Counted from the stretch's first letter, positions 1 through 9,055 are shown. The stretch is DNA of 64,000 nt from Bifidobacterium breve (GCA_945878725.1 CAMCTY010000003.1:62001-126000); one strand, 5' to 3'. Notes: a model not told the origin generated them from the letters alone. Numbers and translations: made by a program.

Positions 1-137
1 GTGTCGAAGGTTGGCGTCGCTTGCGCGAGGAAAGCGAGGCGATCGCTGAACGGGCGACTCTTGCTGAACAACGCCGTACCGATCGTGATTTCGCGAAGGA
101 AGCAAAGGGAGCGAAACGCTCCTCTCGCAATCGCTGA
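1..137 (+). CDS. C-terminal fragment, probable ribosome small-subunit GTPase RsgA
   Basis: The third forward frame is open from the window edge to a TGA at 135-137. It encodes about 44 residues of a highly charged helix rich in Arg, Glu and Lys, ending in a basic tail with a DRDFAKEAKGAK segment. RsgA (circularly permuted GTPase, 30S maturation) ends with a similar basic helix containing a DRAFGKM-like motif, so this is the most likely identity. The GTPase domain and zinc-binding site lie outside the window. It converges on yebC, with 17 bases between the two stops. Identity is tentative because only the tail is visible; the reading frame itself looks convincingly coding. Confidence 0.45.
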   Translation, partial: VEGWRRLREESEAIAERATLAEQRRTDRDFAKEAKGAKRSSRNR

Positions 138-154
138 CATTCCCGTCTGCGCCC

Positions 155-904
155 TCAGGCATCGAGCGTCTGAAGAAGTTCGTCGGGGATGTCAAAGTTT
201 GCGTAGACATCCTGCACGTCGTCATTGTCCTCGAGCGCATCGATGACCCGGAGAACAGCTTTTGCCGCATCGGCAGTGTCGAGATCGACCGTGGTCGTCG
301 ACACCATCGTGGTGTCGGCCGACTCGAACGCGATCGAAGCTTCTTCGAGAGCGGAACGAACCGCAGGAAGGTCCGTCGGCGCGCACATCAAACGCCATGT
401 ATCACCTTCATCGACGAGATCTTCGAGCCCAGCGTCGAGTGCAGCAACCATGACGTCGTCCTCGTCGACCGCGCGCGACAGAACGATGACGCCTTTGCGC
501 TCGAACTGCCAACCCACGGCGCCCGGCTCGGCGATCGATCCACCGTTCTTCTTCAAAGTCGAACGAATGTCGCTACCGGTGCGATTGCGATTATCCGTGA
601 GCACATCGATGAGGATGGCGACACCGTTCGGTGCATAACCCTCGTACGTGATCTGCTCGTAGGTAACACCGTCGAGTTCACCGGTTCCGCGCTTGATGGC
701 GCGCTCGATCGTGTCGATCGGTACCGAACTATCACGCGCCTTCTGGAACATCGTTCGCAGCGCCGGATTCATCGCCGGATCGCCACCGCCTTCGCGGGCG
801 GCAACTTCAACCTGACGGATGAGCTTTGCGAAGACCTTGGCGCGCTTCTGATCGGCGGCGCCCTTCTTGTGCTTGATAGTCGCCCATTTGGAATGGCCAG
901 ACAT
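155..904 (-). CDS. yebC: YebC/PmpR-family protein
   Basis: The 249-residue product matches the YebC/PmpR (TACO1) family over its whole length. The diagnostic N-terminus MSGHSKWATIKHKKG is followed by the AREGGGDPAMN loop and an acidic C-terminal half ending in the usual VYANFDIP segment. Family members are cytoplasmic and have been described as DNA-binding regulators and, more recently, as factors that help ribosomes through difficult sequences. The ATG start has a strong AGGGG ribosome site seven bases upstream. It is the last gene of a leftward pdxS-pdxT-yebC series, an order common in actinobacteria. The usual downstream ruvABC genes are absent here; a convergent RsgA-like gene takes their place. 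Confidence 0.95.
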   Translation of the reverse strand: MSGHSKWATIKHKKGAADQKRAKVFAKLIRQVEVAAREGGGDPAMNPALRTMFQKARDSSVPIDTIERAIKRGTGELDGVTYEQITYEGYAPNGVAILIDVLTDNRNRTGSDIRSTLKKNGGSIAEPGAVGWQFERKGVIVLSRAVDEDDVMVAALDAGLEDLVDEGDTWRLMCAPTDLPAVRSALEEASIAFESADTTMVSTTTVDLDTADAAKAVLRVIDALEDNDDVQDVYANFDIPDELLQTLDA

Positions 905-956
905 CAGATTCCCCTTTGTCGATATTCAGTGCCCTGCGGACTTGAGACCCGTGAAC

Positions 957-1544
957 TCATGCTGCCACCTGACGAACGAACAGTTCGTGCATTCGCAGAT
1001 CGGGCTCGAGTTCCGGATGGAACGACGTCACCATCACATTGCCCTGACGACACGCAACCGGCCGTCCGTCATCAACAGCAGCGAGGATCTCCACACCCGG
1101 ACCGACCCGCTCGACAATTGGCGCCCGGATGAAAACGGCATGAACTGGTGCCTCAGGAAGGCCGATCACATCGAGATCCGCCTCGAAGGAATCGATCTGG
1201 CGGCCGAATGCATTCCGGCGGACATCGATGTCGATGGCCCCGAACGAGCGTTGATCGGCCCGGCCATCGATCACGTTGGTGGCGAGCAGGATCATGCCCG
1301 CACACGTTCCGAAGGCCGGCATGCCCGCTTCTAAGCGGGCGGCCACTGGCTCGAAGAGCGCATTTATCGTCAGGAGTTTGGACATTGTGGTCGACTCCCC
1401 ACCCGGGAAAATCAGAGCGTCGACTGATGCGAGATCCCGGGCATTGCGGACCTCGAGGTGTTCAACTCCGAGGCGCGTCAGGGCGTGCGAATGGAGTCCG
1501 ACTGCGCCCTGAAGGGCAAGAACGCCAACGATCGGACCCGGCAC
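957..1544 (-). CDS. pdxT: Pyridoxal 5'-phosphate synthase glutaminase subunit PdxT
   Basis: PdxT is a class I glutamine amidotransferase that releases ammonia from glutamine and passes it to PdxS for de novo pyridoxal phosphate synthesis. The 195-residue protein shows the N-terminal GVLALQGA motif, the PGGEST oxyanion loop, the nucleophile cysteine in FGTCAGM, and the His-Glu pair in SFHPEL near the C-terminus. The start is GTG with a GGAG ribosome site seven bases upstream. It lies 63 bases downstream of pdxS, as expected for partners of one 24-subunit complex. Length and motifs are complete. Confidence 0.96.
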   Translation of the reverse strand: MPGPIVGVLALQGAVGLHSHALTRLGVEHLEVRNARDLASVDALIFPGGESTTMSKLLTINALFEPVAARLEAGMPAFGTCAGMILLATNVIDGRADQRSFGAIDIDVRRNAFGRQIDSFEADLDVIGLPEAPVHAVFIRAPIVERVGPGVEILAAVDDGRPVACRQGNVMVTSFHPELEPDLRMHELFVRQVAA

Positions 1545-1607
1545 CTGGGGGCTCCGATGGGGTTGGCGACATGGTTGAGTGAAGCGAAGCGGACCCTGAG
1601 GCCCGGT

Positions 1608-2516
1608 TCACCAACCCCGATCGGCAAGTTTGGTTTCGAGGCTTGCGATTTCGAGACCGGGCATTGCGTCACCGAGGCCACGGCTGACCTTGGCAAGGAT
1701 GTCGGCGTCACGGAAGTTCGTCGCCGCTTCCACGATTGCTCGTGCCATGAGGGCCGGATCGGAACTCTTAAAGATTCCCGAGCCCACGAAAACAGTCTCG
1801 GATCCGAGTTGCATAACGAGGGACGCATCAGCTGGGGTGGCGATACCACCAGCGCAGAACAGCGGAACAGGGAGCTTGCCTGTCTCGGCGATCTCCTGAA
1901 CCAGCGGCAAAGGCGCCTGCAGCCGCTTCGCCCATTCGAACAGTTCAGCCGAATCGGCGGTTGTGATCTTGCGGATGTCGCCAAGGATCGAACGGATATG
2001 ACGAACCGCTTCGACCACGTTGCCCGTTCCGGCTTCGCCCTTGGAGCGAATCATGCACGCACCTTCGGAAATTCGACGCAATGCTTCACCGAGGTTGGTC
2101 GCACCACAGACGAACGGAACCGAGAAGGCCCACTTGTCGATGTGATGGGCCTCATCGGCAGGCGTCAGCACTTCGGACTCGTCGATGTAATCGACACCGA
2201 GGGACTGCAGTATCTGAGCCTCAGCGAAGTGACCGATGCGGGCCTTGGCCATCACCGGAATCGTGCAGACGGCTTGAATGCCCTCGATCATCGCCGGGTC
2301 ACTCATGCGAGCAACGCCACCATCGCGGCGGATATCTGACGGCACTCGCTCGAGCGCCATGACGGCAACTGCGCCGGAGTCTTCAGCAATTCGGGCCTGC
2401 TCGGGATCGACGACGTCCATGATGACGCCGCCCTTGAGCATTTCAGCTAGTCCGCGCTTGACGAGTTGTGTACCCGTTTCGCGGCCCACGACACCCTCGG
2501 AGAACTGTTCGGTCAT
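1608..2516 (-). CDS. pdxS: Pyridoxal 5'-phosphate synthase subunit PdxS
   Basis: PdxS condenses ribose 5-phosphate, glyceraldehyde 3-phosphate and PdxT-derived ammonia into pyridoxal phosphate. The 302-residue TIM barrel is full length, with the starting helix [17 protein letters not shown], the lysine-bearing [11 protein letters not shown] segment and the [13 protein letters not shown] phosphate-binding loop. The second catalytic lysine lies in the region around residues 145-155. The ATG start is unambiguous. Together with pdxT it shows that the organism makes vitamin B6 by the DXP-independent route. Confidence 0.97.
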   Translation of the reverse strand: MTEQFSEGVVGRETGTQLVKRGLAEMLKGGVIMDVVDPEQARIAEDSGAVAVMALERVPSDIRRDGGVARMSDPAMIEGIQAVCTIPVMAKARIGHFAEAQILQSLGVDYIDESEVLTPADEAHHIDKWAFSVPFVCGATNLGEALRRISEGACMIRSKGEAGTGNVVEAVRHIRSILGDIRKITTADSAELFEWAKRLQAPLPLVQEIAETGKLPVPLFCAGGIATPADASLVMQLGSETVFVGSGIFKSSDPALMARAIVEAATNFRDADILAKVSRGLGDAMPGLEIASLETKLADRGW

Positions 2517-2568
2517 GACTTCAGTCTACGACCGGAGATCGCCACCTGACGAAGTCGGGCGGGTGTGA

Positions 2569-3672
2569 CTATTTCCGCAAGGCCAAAAGCGCATCGGCAC
2601 CGATCTGGTCGATGGGAAACACCGGGGAGTCTGGGCGGGGAAGCTCCACCCATGTTCGGCCGCGAACAAGATTGATGGGGACTCCAAGGGAATCGGTGAG
2701 AACTGCGGGGCTGGCGGGGTTCGGACGGGACCAGCGACCGGCCACGATCTTCCCGTCGCTCAGAACGATGGCAGCGCCGGAACCGACGGTGAGCGCCATA
2801 GGCGACCGACTGTCGGCCGGACTCACTCCGTACTCCGTGAAGAGGATCACCACATTGGCCGGAGCAACCTGGATCCCCTTGTCATCGACAGTTGCACTGT
2901 TCGCCCGGGGATGAGCTCCGTCGATCTGGAAGCGATTCCAACCCTTTTTCGTCGGGTCCCAGACGTAGTCGATGACGGTACCGCCACCGAAGTCGACGGA
3001 CATGCCCGGAACTGGCAAGCCGGCGAAGACGGCATCCTTGGCCAAATACGTAAAGATCGGAGCCGGTGCCCCCTGCCCAGATGGAGCTTTCAATCCGAGC
3101 AACTGAGGCAAATGCAGAAACAGATTGTGCGGAGCAAAACGCTCATTCGATCGGTAGTACGCAGCACTCGCGATGTTGTACGACGAGTCGGTCAGCATTC
3201 CTTTGCGATCGGCAGCAGCAATTTCGGCGGTCACCCCAGCGTTACCGCCGGACCACGCGAAGAGTGGCTTTGACAGGTTCGCTACTAGATCAACATCGCT
3301 TGAACGCGCTGAACGGACCGGACCGACAGGGTCGACAAGGTCAGAGTGGTACACAAGTGCAAATCGGGTGATCCCCTCGACCAACAACTCGTAGACAATG
3401 TCGGCCTGGTTGATGCCGACCTGAGGTCGGGCGTCTTGACTGTTGTCCATCTTCACGACGATCGCCGGATGATTTCCGGAGGTCGAAGCTGCCGCGTCGG
3501 GAAGACCGGTAAGGGGCCAGACGGGCAATGGCGCAGTCGTTGTCGTCGTGGTGATGGCCGGCTCAGACGGCTCCGCATTCTCCGAGCCAGAGAGTGTGAT
3601 GAATCCGATTGCTGCGCCGATGACGACGACGGCAACCGCTCCGGAAATGATGGCGATGCGGCGACGGTTCAC
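2569..3672 (-). CDS. Membrane-anchored DUF3048 (YerB-like) protein
   Basis: The 367-residue protein starts with a short basic stretch and one hydrophobic segment (about residues 7-28). A low-complexity linker with a run of six threonines follows, then a large exported domain. That domain matches DUF3048, known from Bacillus YerB; typical signatures here are VGPVRSARSSDVDL and the final domain containing VVAGRWSRP. The function is unknown; the protein is predicted to face the cell wall. The GTG start overlaps the stop of the upstream M48-like gene in a GTGA junction, so the two are translationally coupled. The hydrophobic segment has no lipobox cysteine, so a membrane anchor is more likely than a lipoprotein. 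Confidence 0.85.
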   Translation of the reverse strand: MNRRRIAIISGAVAVVVIGAAIGFITLSGSENAEPSEPAITTTTTTAPLPVWPLTGLPDAAASTSGNHPAIVVKMDNSQDARPQVGINQADIVYELLVEGITRFALVYHSDLVDPVGPVRSARSSDVDLVANLSKPLFAWSGGNAGVTAEIAAADRKGMLTDSSYNIASAAYYRSNERFAPHNLFLHLPQLLGLKAPSGQGAPAPIFTYLAKDAVFAGLPVPGMSVDFGGGTVIDYVWDPTKKGWNRFQIDGAHPRANSATVDDKGIQVAPANVVILFTEYGVSPADSRSPMALTVGSGAAIVLSDGKIVAGRWSRPNPASPAVLTDSLGVPINLVRGRTWVELPRPDSPVFPIDQIGADALLALRK

Positions 3673-4445
3673 AGGAGTCGGAGCCCTTCAAGCCGAAGTT
3701 CGAATGCCGCTCGCTCACCATCATGGGCGCCCTCGGGACCGGGATCAGCCATCCAAAGATGTGCCGTTGCCCGATCCGGATTGGCAAGACACGTACCGAC
3801 GCGTTCGCATTCGATAAGAGCGGCGAGAAGCCCCGGGGGGTAACGCGTGAGCCCGACACCGGCTCGGTCAAGAAGGATGTCCCGCTCGGGACTAGCGAGA
3901 GTCGTGAAGCCAGCGCCGGCGAGTGATCGGACCAGTGGTGAATTAGCAGCGCGCACCGCAAGCGTCGCGGCAGGAAGGTCTCCCTGACGCATCTGTGCGA
4001 ACGCTCGGCCCACAACTCCTTCGAGTTGGATTCGGTCGAGAGCATCGAGAAGCCCCGACGTGACGACGATCGTCGACAGTTCGGGTGTTGATCCAACGAC
4101 CATCATGTTTGCGGCCGGATCCTGCATGACGAAGAGTCCAGGGACCGGAACTCCGCACGTGGCGGAGAGTCCTTCAGCGAGGTTGAGCAACCTTGCGTGG
4201 GCGTCGCCTTCGGCAGAAACAGCGCCTAGCGATCCGAGTACCTCGGCCTCGATGCCGGCTCCGAACGACTTGGCCCGCAGAAAGCAAGCGATACCTGTGA
4301 CGAGCATTCCCAGAACCAGCCCGAGCGGCCCGAGAACGACGACCAATAGCGCCGTGACCACAAGGCCGAGACAAATGGTGGGAACCAACGCAGCGGCCAC
4401 GAAGACCTTGGTGCGAGGCGGCGACAGTTCAGCAGAATCAATCAC
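3669..4445 (-). CDS. HtpX-like (M48) protein with degenerate catalytic motif
   Basis: The 258-residue protein has two hydrophobic segments near the N-terminus (about residues 12-50) and then an HtpX/M48-like domain. Family landmarks are visible: a PELSTIVVTSGLLDAL stretch and then LEGVVGRAFAQMRQGD, the position where HtpX enzymes carry the zinc-binding HExxH inside LExVLAHExAHIRNxD. Here the motif reads RAFAQ, so both histidines and the catalytic glutamate are missing. The later helix keeps an LLDRAGVGLTRYPPGL segment resembling the third-ligand region. It therefore looks like a membrane pseudoprotease. It starts at GTG and sits between pimA and the DUF3048 gene, coupled to the latter. Function is unknown; a scaffold or regulatory role in the cell envelope is inference only. 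Confidence 0.7.
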   Translation of the reverse strand: MIDSAELSPPRTKVFVAAALVPTICLGLVVTALLVVVLGPLGLVLGMLVTGIACFLRAKSFGAGIEAEVLGSLGAVSAEGDAHARLLNLAEGLSATCGVPVPGLFVMQDPAANMMVVGSTPELSTIVVTSGLLDALDRIQLEGVVGRAFAQMRQGDLPAATLAVRAANSPLVRSLAGAGFTTLASPERDILLDRAGVGLTRYPPGLLAALIECERVGTCLANPDRATAHLWMADPGPEGAHDGERAAFELRLEGLRLL

Positions 4446-4481
4446 ACGAGGCCTTCAAACGTGGACGGGACGAGTCAGACA

Positions 4482-5558
4482 CTACCGGCGCTCGAGTACC
4501 TGCTCGTAGAGACCGACGTAAAGGGCCGCCAGTCGGTCTATCGAAAACTCTGAGGCCCGAGTACTTCCGGATGCCGTGAGCGATTCCCTCAGGGCTGAAT
4601 CGGCGAGAACCCGTTGCAGTTGGGCCGCTAGGGCGGAGGGATTTCCGGGCGGCACCAGGAGCGCATCTCGGTCCGAACGTGCGACGTTGGCATAGCCCGG
4701 CAGATCGCTAGCCACGACTGTGGTCCCCGCGGCCATCGCCTCGAGAAGGACGACGCCGAAGGACTCTCCGCCGAGCGACGGAGCACAGAACACATCTGCC
4801 GACCGGAGACGCTCGACCTTCTCCTGTTCGGACAAACGTCCGAGCCACTCGATTCTTGGATCACCAGCCACTTGTTGCTGTAGGGCCGCGGTTTCGGGTC
4901 CGTCACTGGCCACCCAGAGGCGCACATCGGGTGAGAGCTCGCCCATCGCGTCGAGCAGGACGGCGAGACCCTTGCGCGGTTCGTGCCGCCCAAGGAAAAG
5001 AATCGTCGGTTGCGATGCCGGCGCCGGGGCCGGTCCCGCATAAAGCCCGAGTTCGACACCGTTGAAAAGGAGTTCGTAGGAACCCCCAACCGCATTCGCC
5101 GCCATTGCGCGGGCGTCTTCAGAAACGGCACATCGGAGATCGAGTTTTCCGGCCAACCACCGGACGATCGGGTTCAGCCATCGATACCCGGCGCTCTCCC
5201 CCGCCGCGTGAAAGGTGCCCACCAGAGGTTGACTCTTGAACAGCAGTGCCGTCTGGGCCACGCCCGGGGCGATAGGTTCGTGAACGTTCACAATGTCGAA
5301 TCGTTCGTCGCGCAGCGCCCGTATCGTGCGCAACTGGGCGGCCGGATCGGGGGCGATTGGTGCGACCGAGCCATTTGCCGCAGTGGGAAGACTGTTGCCG
5401 AGTGGCGTAACGCCAGCGTCGGGTGGAGGCCCGTCACAGGGGCCCAGAACCCGCACGTCGTGCCCCAGAGAACGCAGGGATCGGCCGAGGGCGAGAACCT
5501 GACCTTGCACTCCTCCGGGAAGCGTGAGGCTGTAGGGGCAGACCAGTCCGATACGCAC
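4482..5558 (-). CDS. pimA: PimA-like phosphatidylinositol mannosyltransferase (GT4)
   Basis: This is a 358-residue GT-B fold glycosyltransferase of family GT4. The N-terminal domain has the GGVQGQV acceptor loop and a VHEP motif; the C-terminal domain has FLGRHEPRKGL and the donor-binding GGESFGVVLLEAMA (E-x7-E type). Its place in a pgsA-patA-pimA series identifies it as the GDP-mannose dependent enzyme that adds the first mannose to phosphatidylinositol on the inner face of the membrane. It starts at GTG three bases after the patA stop. Substrate assignment rests on context as much as on sequence, because GT4 members are hard to separate by motif alone. Confidence 0.85.
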   Translation of the reverse strand: MRIGLVCPYSLTLPGGVQGQVLALGRSLRSLGHDVRVLGPCDGPPPDAGVTPLGNSLPTAANGSVAPIAPDPAAQLRTIRALRDERFDIVNVHEPIAPGVAQTALLFKSQPLVGTFHAAGESAGYRWLNPIVRWLAGKLDLRCAVSEDARAMAANAVGGSYELLFNGVELGLYAGPAPAPASQPTILFLGRHEPRKGLAVLLDAMGELSPDVRLWVASDGPETAALQQQVAGDPRIEWLGRLSEQEKVERLRSADVFCAPSLGGESFGVVLLEAMAAGTTVVASDLPGYANVARSDRDALLVPPGNPSALAAQLQRVLADSALRESLTASGSTRASEFSIDRLAALYVGLYEQVLERR

Positions 5559-5561
5559 GAA

Positions 5562-6527
5562 TCAGACCTGTTCCCGGGTTTCGATGCGCGCCACAGAACA
5601 CGGCCCGTGTTCAGGACGTGCATGGGGTTTGCCAATTGCATCGAGTGCATCGAAGTCGCTCGGCCAGTTGGGCTGTTGCATGTGCCATTGCTCGGGAGCG
5701 CGCCGGATTAGTTGCTCAAGTCGACGGGCCACTTCGACGGTCAATCGCTCAATGTCGTTGCGCAAGCGGCCCTGACGTTCGACGACGATGGGTTCCTGCA
5801 TGTATCCGAAGTGACCGGAGCGACCCTCGAAATAGATCGCGGTCGGAATCAACGCTGCACCCGTCCGCAACGCGAGTGTGGCTGGTCCCGCTGGCAAAGT
5901 CGTCGTTTCCCCGAAGAATTCGAGTTCGATGCCGTCGCCAGAGATGTCTCGGTCAGAAAGCAGGCAAACCACGTGGTTGGCACGAAGCGCCCGCAGGATC
6001 TCTCCACCGGCAGCCGGACCCAGCGGGACGATATTCATTCCCAGAGTGCGGCGAAACTCCGCGAAGAATTCGAAGAGTGCAGGCGGTTCGATCGATTCCA
6101 CAACAACCGTGATCGGCTGATTCATCACCTGGGCGAACCAGAACCCCGCCCATTCCCATCCACCGAGATGGGGAAGCACGATGATCGCCCCGTTGCCTCG
6201 TGCGAGAGCATCGTCAATATGTCGATAGCCCTCCATGGACAAACCGAAATCGACTTTCTCGGGCGTCAGTTGCGGAAGGCGAAACGAGTCGACCCAATAC
6301 CGGGCATAGCTGACGAAGGTTTCGTCGACAATGCGATCAAGTTCACGTCCTTCGAGGACCGGAAGGACTCTGCGCAAATGACGGGTCACGAGCATCCGTC
6401 GCTCAGTCGAAACAGTTGCCGCCGCCCGACTCAGCGCCCGGGCAGTCAACTCAGCGACCGGACGAGGAACGGAACGAGAGAAGGCAGCACCGGCTTTATA
6501 CGCGGCCGTCACCGGATCGAGAGCCAT
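5562..6527 (-). CDS. patA: PatA-like phosphatidylinositol mannoside acyltransferase
   Basis: The product is an LpxL/HtrB-type (LABLAT) acyltransferase. The catalytic HX4E box is seen in LPHLGGWEW, followed by a second block around SDRDISGDG and a GAALIPTAIYF segment. In actinobacteria the neighbour of pimA acylates the mannose of phosphatidylinositol mannoside. The frame is open further upstream to 6599, but that would overlap pgsA; the ATG at 6527, just after the pgsA stop, gives a typical length of 321 residues and is preferred. It belongs to a tight leftward pgsA-patA-pimA operon. Confidence 0.85.
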   Translation of the reverse strand: MALDPVTAAYKAGAAFSRSVPRPVAELTARALSRAAATVSTERRMLVTRHLRRVLPVLEGRELDRIVDETFVSYARYWVDSFRLPQLTPEKVDFGLSMEGYRHIDDALARGNGAIIVLPHLGGWEWAGFWFAQVMNQPITVVVESIEPPALFEFFAEFRRTLGMNIVPLGPAAGGEILRALRANHVVCLLSDRDISGDGIELEFFGETTTLPAGPATLALRTGAALIPTAIYFEGRSGHFGYMQEPIVVERQGRLRNDIERLTVEVARRLEQLIRRAPEQWHMQQPNWPSDFDALDAIGKPHARPEHGPCSVARIETREQV

Positions 6528-6537
6528 CCCTGGGGAC

Positions 6538-7221
6538 CTAGCGACGACGACGCGACTGCAGGTTCTGACGCCAGACGGCTGACGTCGAACGGGATGCACG
6601 TCGGCGCGCTGCCCGTCGGGTGGCCGGCGGAGCCGGTCGCTCCTGTGATGCCTGCCGCCAAACCTTTGCGAACCGCTGGCCGGCTGTCACAAGGGTGAGC
6701 ACCAGCATGATCCAGAGAACAGGCACGAGAAGGGCTTCGAAAAGTAAGCCGAGACCCAACAGGATGATGCGCTCAGCGCGCTCCATGACCCCGCCCTTGG
6801 CGTCGAATCCCAGCGCTTCGGCTTTGGCCCGTTCGTACGAGATGATCAGCGATGCACCGAGAACGGCCATCGGAAGTAGCGGCATAAGGCCGCCATCGGT
6901 CGTGGCGAGATACCACCCGACTCCACAGAGCAAAAGCGTGTCGGAGAACCGGTCGGCCACGGAATCGAAGAACGCGCCGCGAGGCCCTGCGGTACCCGCC
7001 GCCTTCGCGACCGCGCCATCAAGTGCGTCAGGCAGGCCCGTGAGGACAAGTAGGAGAAGTCCGAGCGAAAGATGCCCGGTGGCGATCGCGACTGCAGCGA
7101 ACGCGGACATGACCACGCCGATAGCAGTCAATCGGTCGGCGGTGAATCCGATCCGGAGCAGCTTTACGCCGGCCGGCTTGAGACCCTTTTCGATGTTCGT
7201 ACGCCAGCGTCCGTCGAGCAT
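6538..7221 (-). CDS. pgsA: CDP-alcohol phosphatidyltransferase, probable PI-phosphate synthase
   Basis: The 227-residue integral membrane protein carries the CDP-alcohol phosphotransferase signature: DALDGAVAK, then GAFFDSVADRFSD, which supplies the four metal-binding aspartates. The usual DGxxAR reads DGAVAK, a conservative change. Four to five hydrophobic segments follow. In front of patA and pimA it most likely makes phosphatidylinositol phosphate from CDP-diacylglycerol and inositol phosphate, the first step of the module. The start at 7221 is chosen because an AAGGAG ribosome site lies exactly six bases upstream; an in-frame ATG two codons earlier touches that site. The frame upstream is open but Arg-rich and unlike the family. 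Confidence 0.88.
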   Translation of the reverse strand: MLDGRWRTNIEKGLKPAGVKLLRIGFTADRLTAIGVVMSAFAAVAIATGHLSLGLLLLVLTGLPDALDGAVAKAAGTAGPRGAFFDSVADRFSDTLLLCGVGWYLATTDGGLMPLLPMAVLGASLIISYERAKAEALGFDAKGGVMERAERIILLGLGLLFEALLVPVLWIMLVLTLVTAGQRFAKVWRQASQERPAPPATRRAARRRASRSTSAVWRQNLQSRRRR

Positions 7222-7362
7222 GGCCATCTCCTTGCGCCTGCGGCGTCGCCCGGTCGGGCGCCCTCCGTCAAGCAAATTCTCGAACCCCGAAACGGTAGCA
7301 GCACCCCTCCCCCGGGCGGCGTACACCAGTTGGCCCTTGGCTGTCCCCGCTAGGTTTCACCC

Positions 7363-7863
7363 ATGACTCGGGCCGACTATTCCTCGCTTTCGCCCTCCGA
7401 TGCCCAAGTTGCCCTTCGCAGCTATCCCCGTCGCTTTGCTGCCCTTCTCGGTGAACCAGAGACAGAAATCACCGAATCTCGCGCACAACAACTCGGACCT
7501 GAGGGTGTTTCAGCACTCGAACTGGCCGTCGACTCGATCCGGACTTGGACTCTCCTGGGCCGCGCCCTTCATCAGATCGAGCTCGCCGAATCACCGGTTC
7601 TCCACCCGGCAGTGGCCGATCCGGGGCTTCGTCATTGGGACCAACCGATCCGCGAGGACATCTCGTCAGTCAACGAACAGATCGCCGACGGAGCGAACGA
7701 ACTCGCTGACGCGATCGGATCCGTTTCCAGCGATCGATGGAACCGAACGGGGATCACCGCCGGAGGCGGTTCGATCACTGCCATTGCCATCGTCCAGGAG
7801 GCCGTCCAGGTCGGAGCGGAGAATCTGCGCCGAATTGAACGAACCCTCGCCGCTCTGGGGTGA
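7363..7863 (+). CDS. Uncharacterised DinB-like helical protein
   Basis: The 166-residue protein is predicted to be almost entirely helical, with amphipathic stretches around residues 15-30, 48-70, 92-118 and 135-165. This pattern resembles the DinB / mycothiol-dependent maleylpyruvate isomerase four-helix bundle. One family-like histidine is visible in ALHQIEL, but I cannot identify a full metal triad. The gene is transcribed away from pgsA; the 141 bases between them should hold both promoters. Mycothiol genes elsewhere in the window make a mycothiol-linked role conceivable, but the family assignment is only suggestive. Confidence 0.5.
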   Translation: MTRADYSSLSPSDAQVALRSYPRRFAALLGEPETEITESRAQQLGPEGVSALELAVDSIRTWTLLGRALHQIELAESPVLHPAVADPGLRHWDQPIREDISSVNEQIADGANELADAIGSVSSDRWNRTGITAGGGSITAIAIVQEAVQVGAENLRRIERTLAALG

Positions 7864-7906
7864 ACTCGGACGATCCGATCGCGGACCGGTCCCGATTAGA
7901 TCTCAA

Positions 7907-8470
7907 TCAGTTTGAGGCGAACTCGTCCCAGTTCTCTGGGTTGTCTTCGACAAACCATTCCACGATCGAACCGTCGACTCCGTCGACAAGTACAAGACCG
8001 CGTTTTTCGGGCGGATCTTCCGCCGAATAAAGCAGAATTCGCCACGTGGGCCGACTCAACAACCCGCGCCATCCCATCTGTGCCGAAGCATGTCCGACGG
8101 GGAAGCCAACTTGCTTTGTCGCCGCAACGAGCGCATCACTCTCATCGATTTCAAGATTCCAGCCTGAGACGAAACTGTAGAGACCAGTAAGTGCAAGCAC
8201 GATGGCGGCGATAAGCACGCCGTTATTGATCAGGACAGGATCGTGTCCTCGGCGGAGGAACCAGAAGAGGATGCATATCGCCGAGATTCCCCAGTAGAGA
8301 TAGGCGGGGATTCGACGGCGATTGTTGTTGGGAAACATGTACGGACCCACATAGCCGGTGGCATCAAGATCGGCGGGAAGCGCGTCCCTGATCTCGGCAT
8401 CGGTGATCGGTGCCGTCTCCGCAGGAGAATCGGATTCGGGGGTCACGGAATCTTCTGGCGGAGTTGTCAT
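7907..8470 (-). CDS. Hypothetical membrane protein with two transmembrane segments
   Basis: The 187-residue protein has an acidic Pro/Glu-rich N-terminus (residues 1-45), a GYVGPYMFPNNNRRRIPAYLYW segment broken here as a conserved-looking run of Asn and Arg, two hydrophobic helices (about 56-72 and 80-104), and a soluble C-terminal domain rich in Trp and acidic residues. I do not recognise a characterised family. It lies 57 bases downstream of the HIT gene and is transcribed in the same direction, so it may be the last gene of the thrS transcript. It converges on the DinB-like gene. Confidence 0.6.
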   Translation of the reverse strand: MTTPPEDSVTPESDSPAETAPITDAEIRDALPADLDATGYVGPYMFPNNNRRRIPAYLYWGISAICILFWFLRRGHDPVLINNGVLIAAIVLALTGLYSFVSGWNLEIDESDALVAATKQVGFPVGHASAQMGWRGLLSRPTWRILLYSAEDPPEKRGLVLVDGVDGSIVEWFVEDNPENWDEFASN

Positions 8471-8527
8471 CGATGACGACCGTAGCTTCCGGTCATCGCT
8501 GACCGCACACTCAAGATGCCCGAATGC

Positions 8528-9052
8528 TCAGTTGGGCCAGGCCGCTCGGAGCTTCCGGAGGGTCTCGTCGAGAGGCTCCGGCAGCACCCTCGCCTGGGCA
8601 ACTGCGGTCATGAAATTGCTGTCCGCATCCCAGCGAGGCAGCACATGCGTATGCAGATGAGTAGGAACTCCCGCTCCGGCGGCTCGTCCGAGGTTGATCC
8701 CGACGTTGACCCCGTCGCATCGATACGAAGCCTTCAGAGCAACGACGCCATCGCGCGCCAACTTCGACATCTCGAGGAGTTCATCGTCGGACAGATCCTC
8801 CAACTCGGCAATCGCACGGTTCGGCAATACGAGCATGTGTCCACTTGTGTACGGAAACGCATTCAACAACACCGAACATGTTGCTCCGCGGAACACGATC
8901 ATTCCCTCGTCGTCGGGAAGGGCAAGGATGCGCTCAAAGAGCGAACCGAATTCGTCTGGATCCAATGACGTGTTGTCGGGTTCGCTCACCGCGGTGATGT
9001 ACGAATGCCGCCATCCCGCCCACAGATGGTCTAAGGAAGGCGGCGTAGACAT
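8528..9052 (-). CDS. HIT-domain nucleotide hydrolase/phosphorylase, Ap4A phosphorylase-like
   Basis: The 174-residue protein has the histidine triad motif THLHTHVLPR near residue 140, preceded by the LLNAFPYTSGHMLVLP strand typical of actinobacterial HIT proteins. Members beside pgsA and thrS, such as Rv2613c of M. tuberculosis, are Ap4A phosphorylases; by analogy this enzyme would split diadenosine polyphosphates, which threonyl-tRNA synthetase can form. Its ATG lies three bases downstream of the thrS stop, so the two are co-translated. Exact substrate cannot be read from the sequence. Confidence 0.85.
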   Translation of the reverse strand: MSTPPSLDHLWAGWRHSYITAVSEPDNTSLDPDEFGSLFERILALPDDEGMIVFRGATCSVLLNAFPYTSGHMLVLPNRAIAELEDLSDDELLEMSKLARDGVVALKASYRCDGVNVGINLGRAAGAGVPTHLHTHVLPRWDADSNFMTAVAQARVLPEPLDETLRKLRAAWPN

Positions 9053-9055
9053 CGG

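Noticed and set aside
225-638. Forward open frame opposite yebC
   Set aside because: Ser/Arg-rich antisense shadow of a conserved gene.
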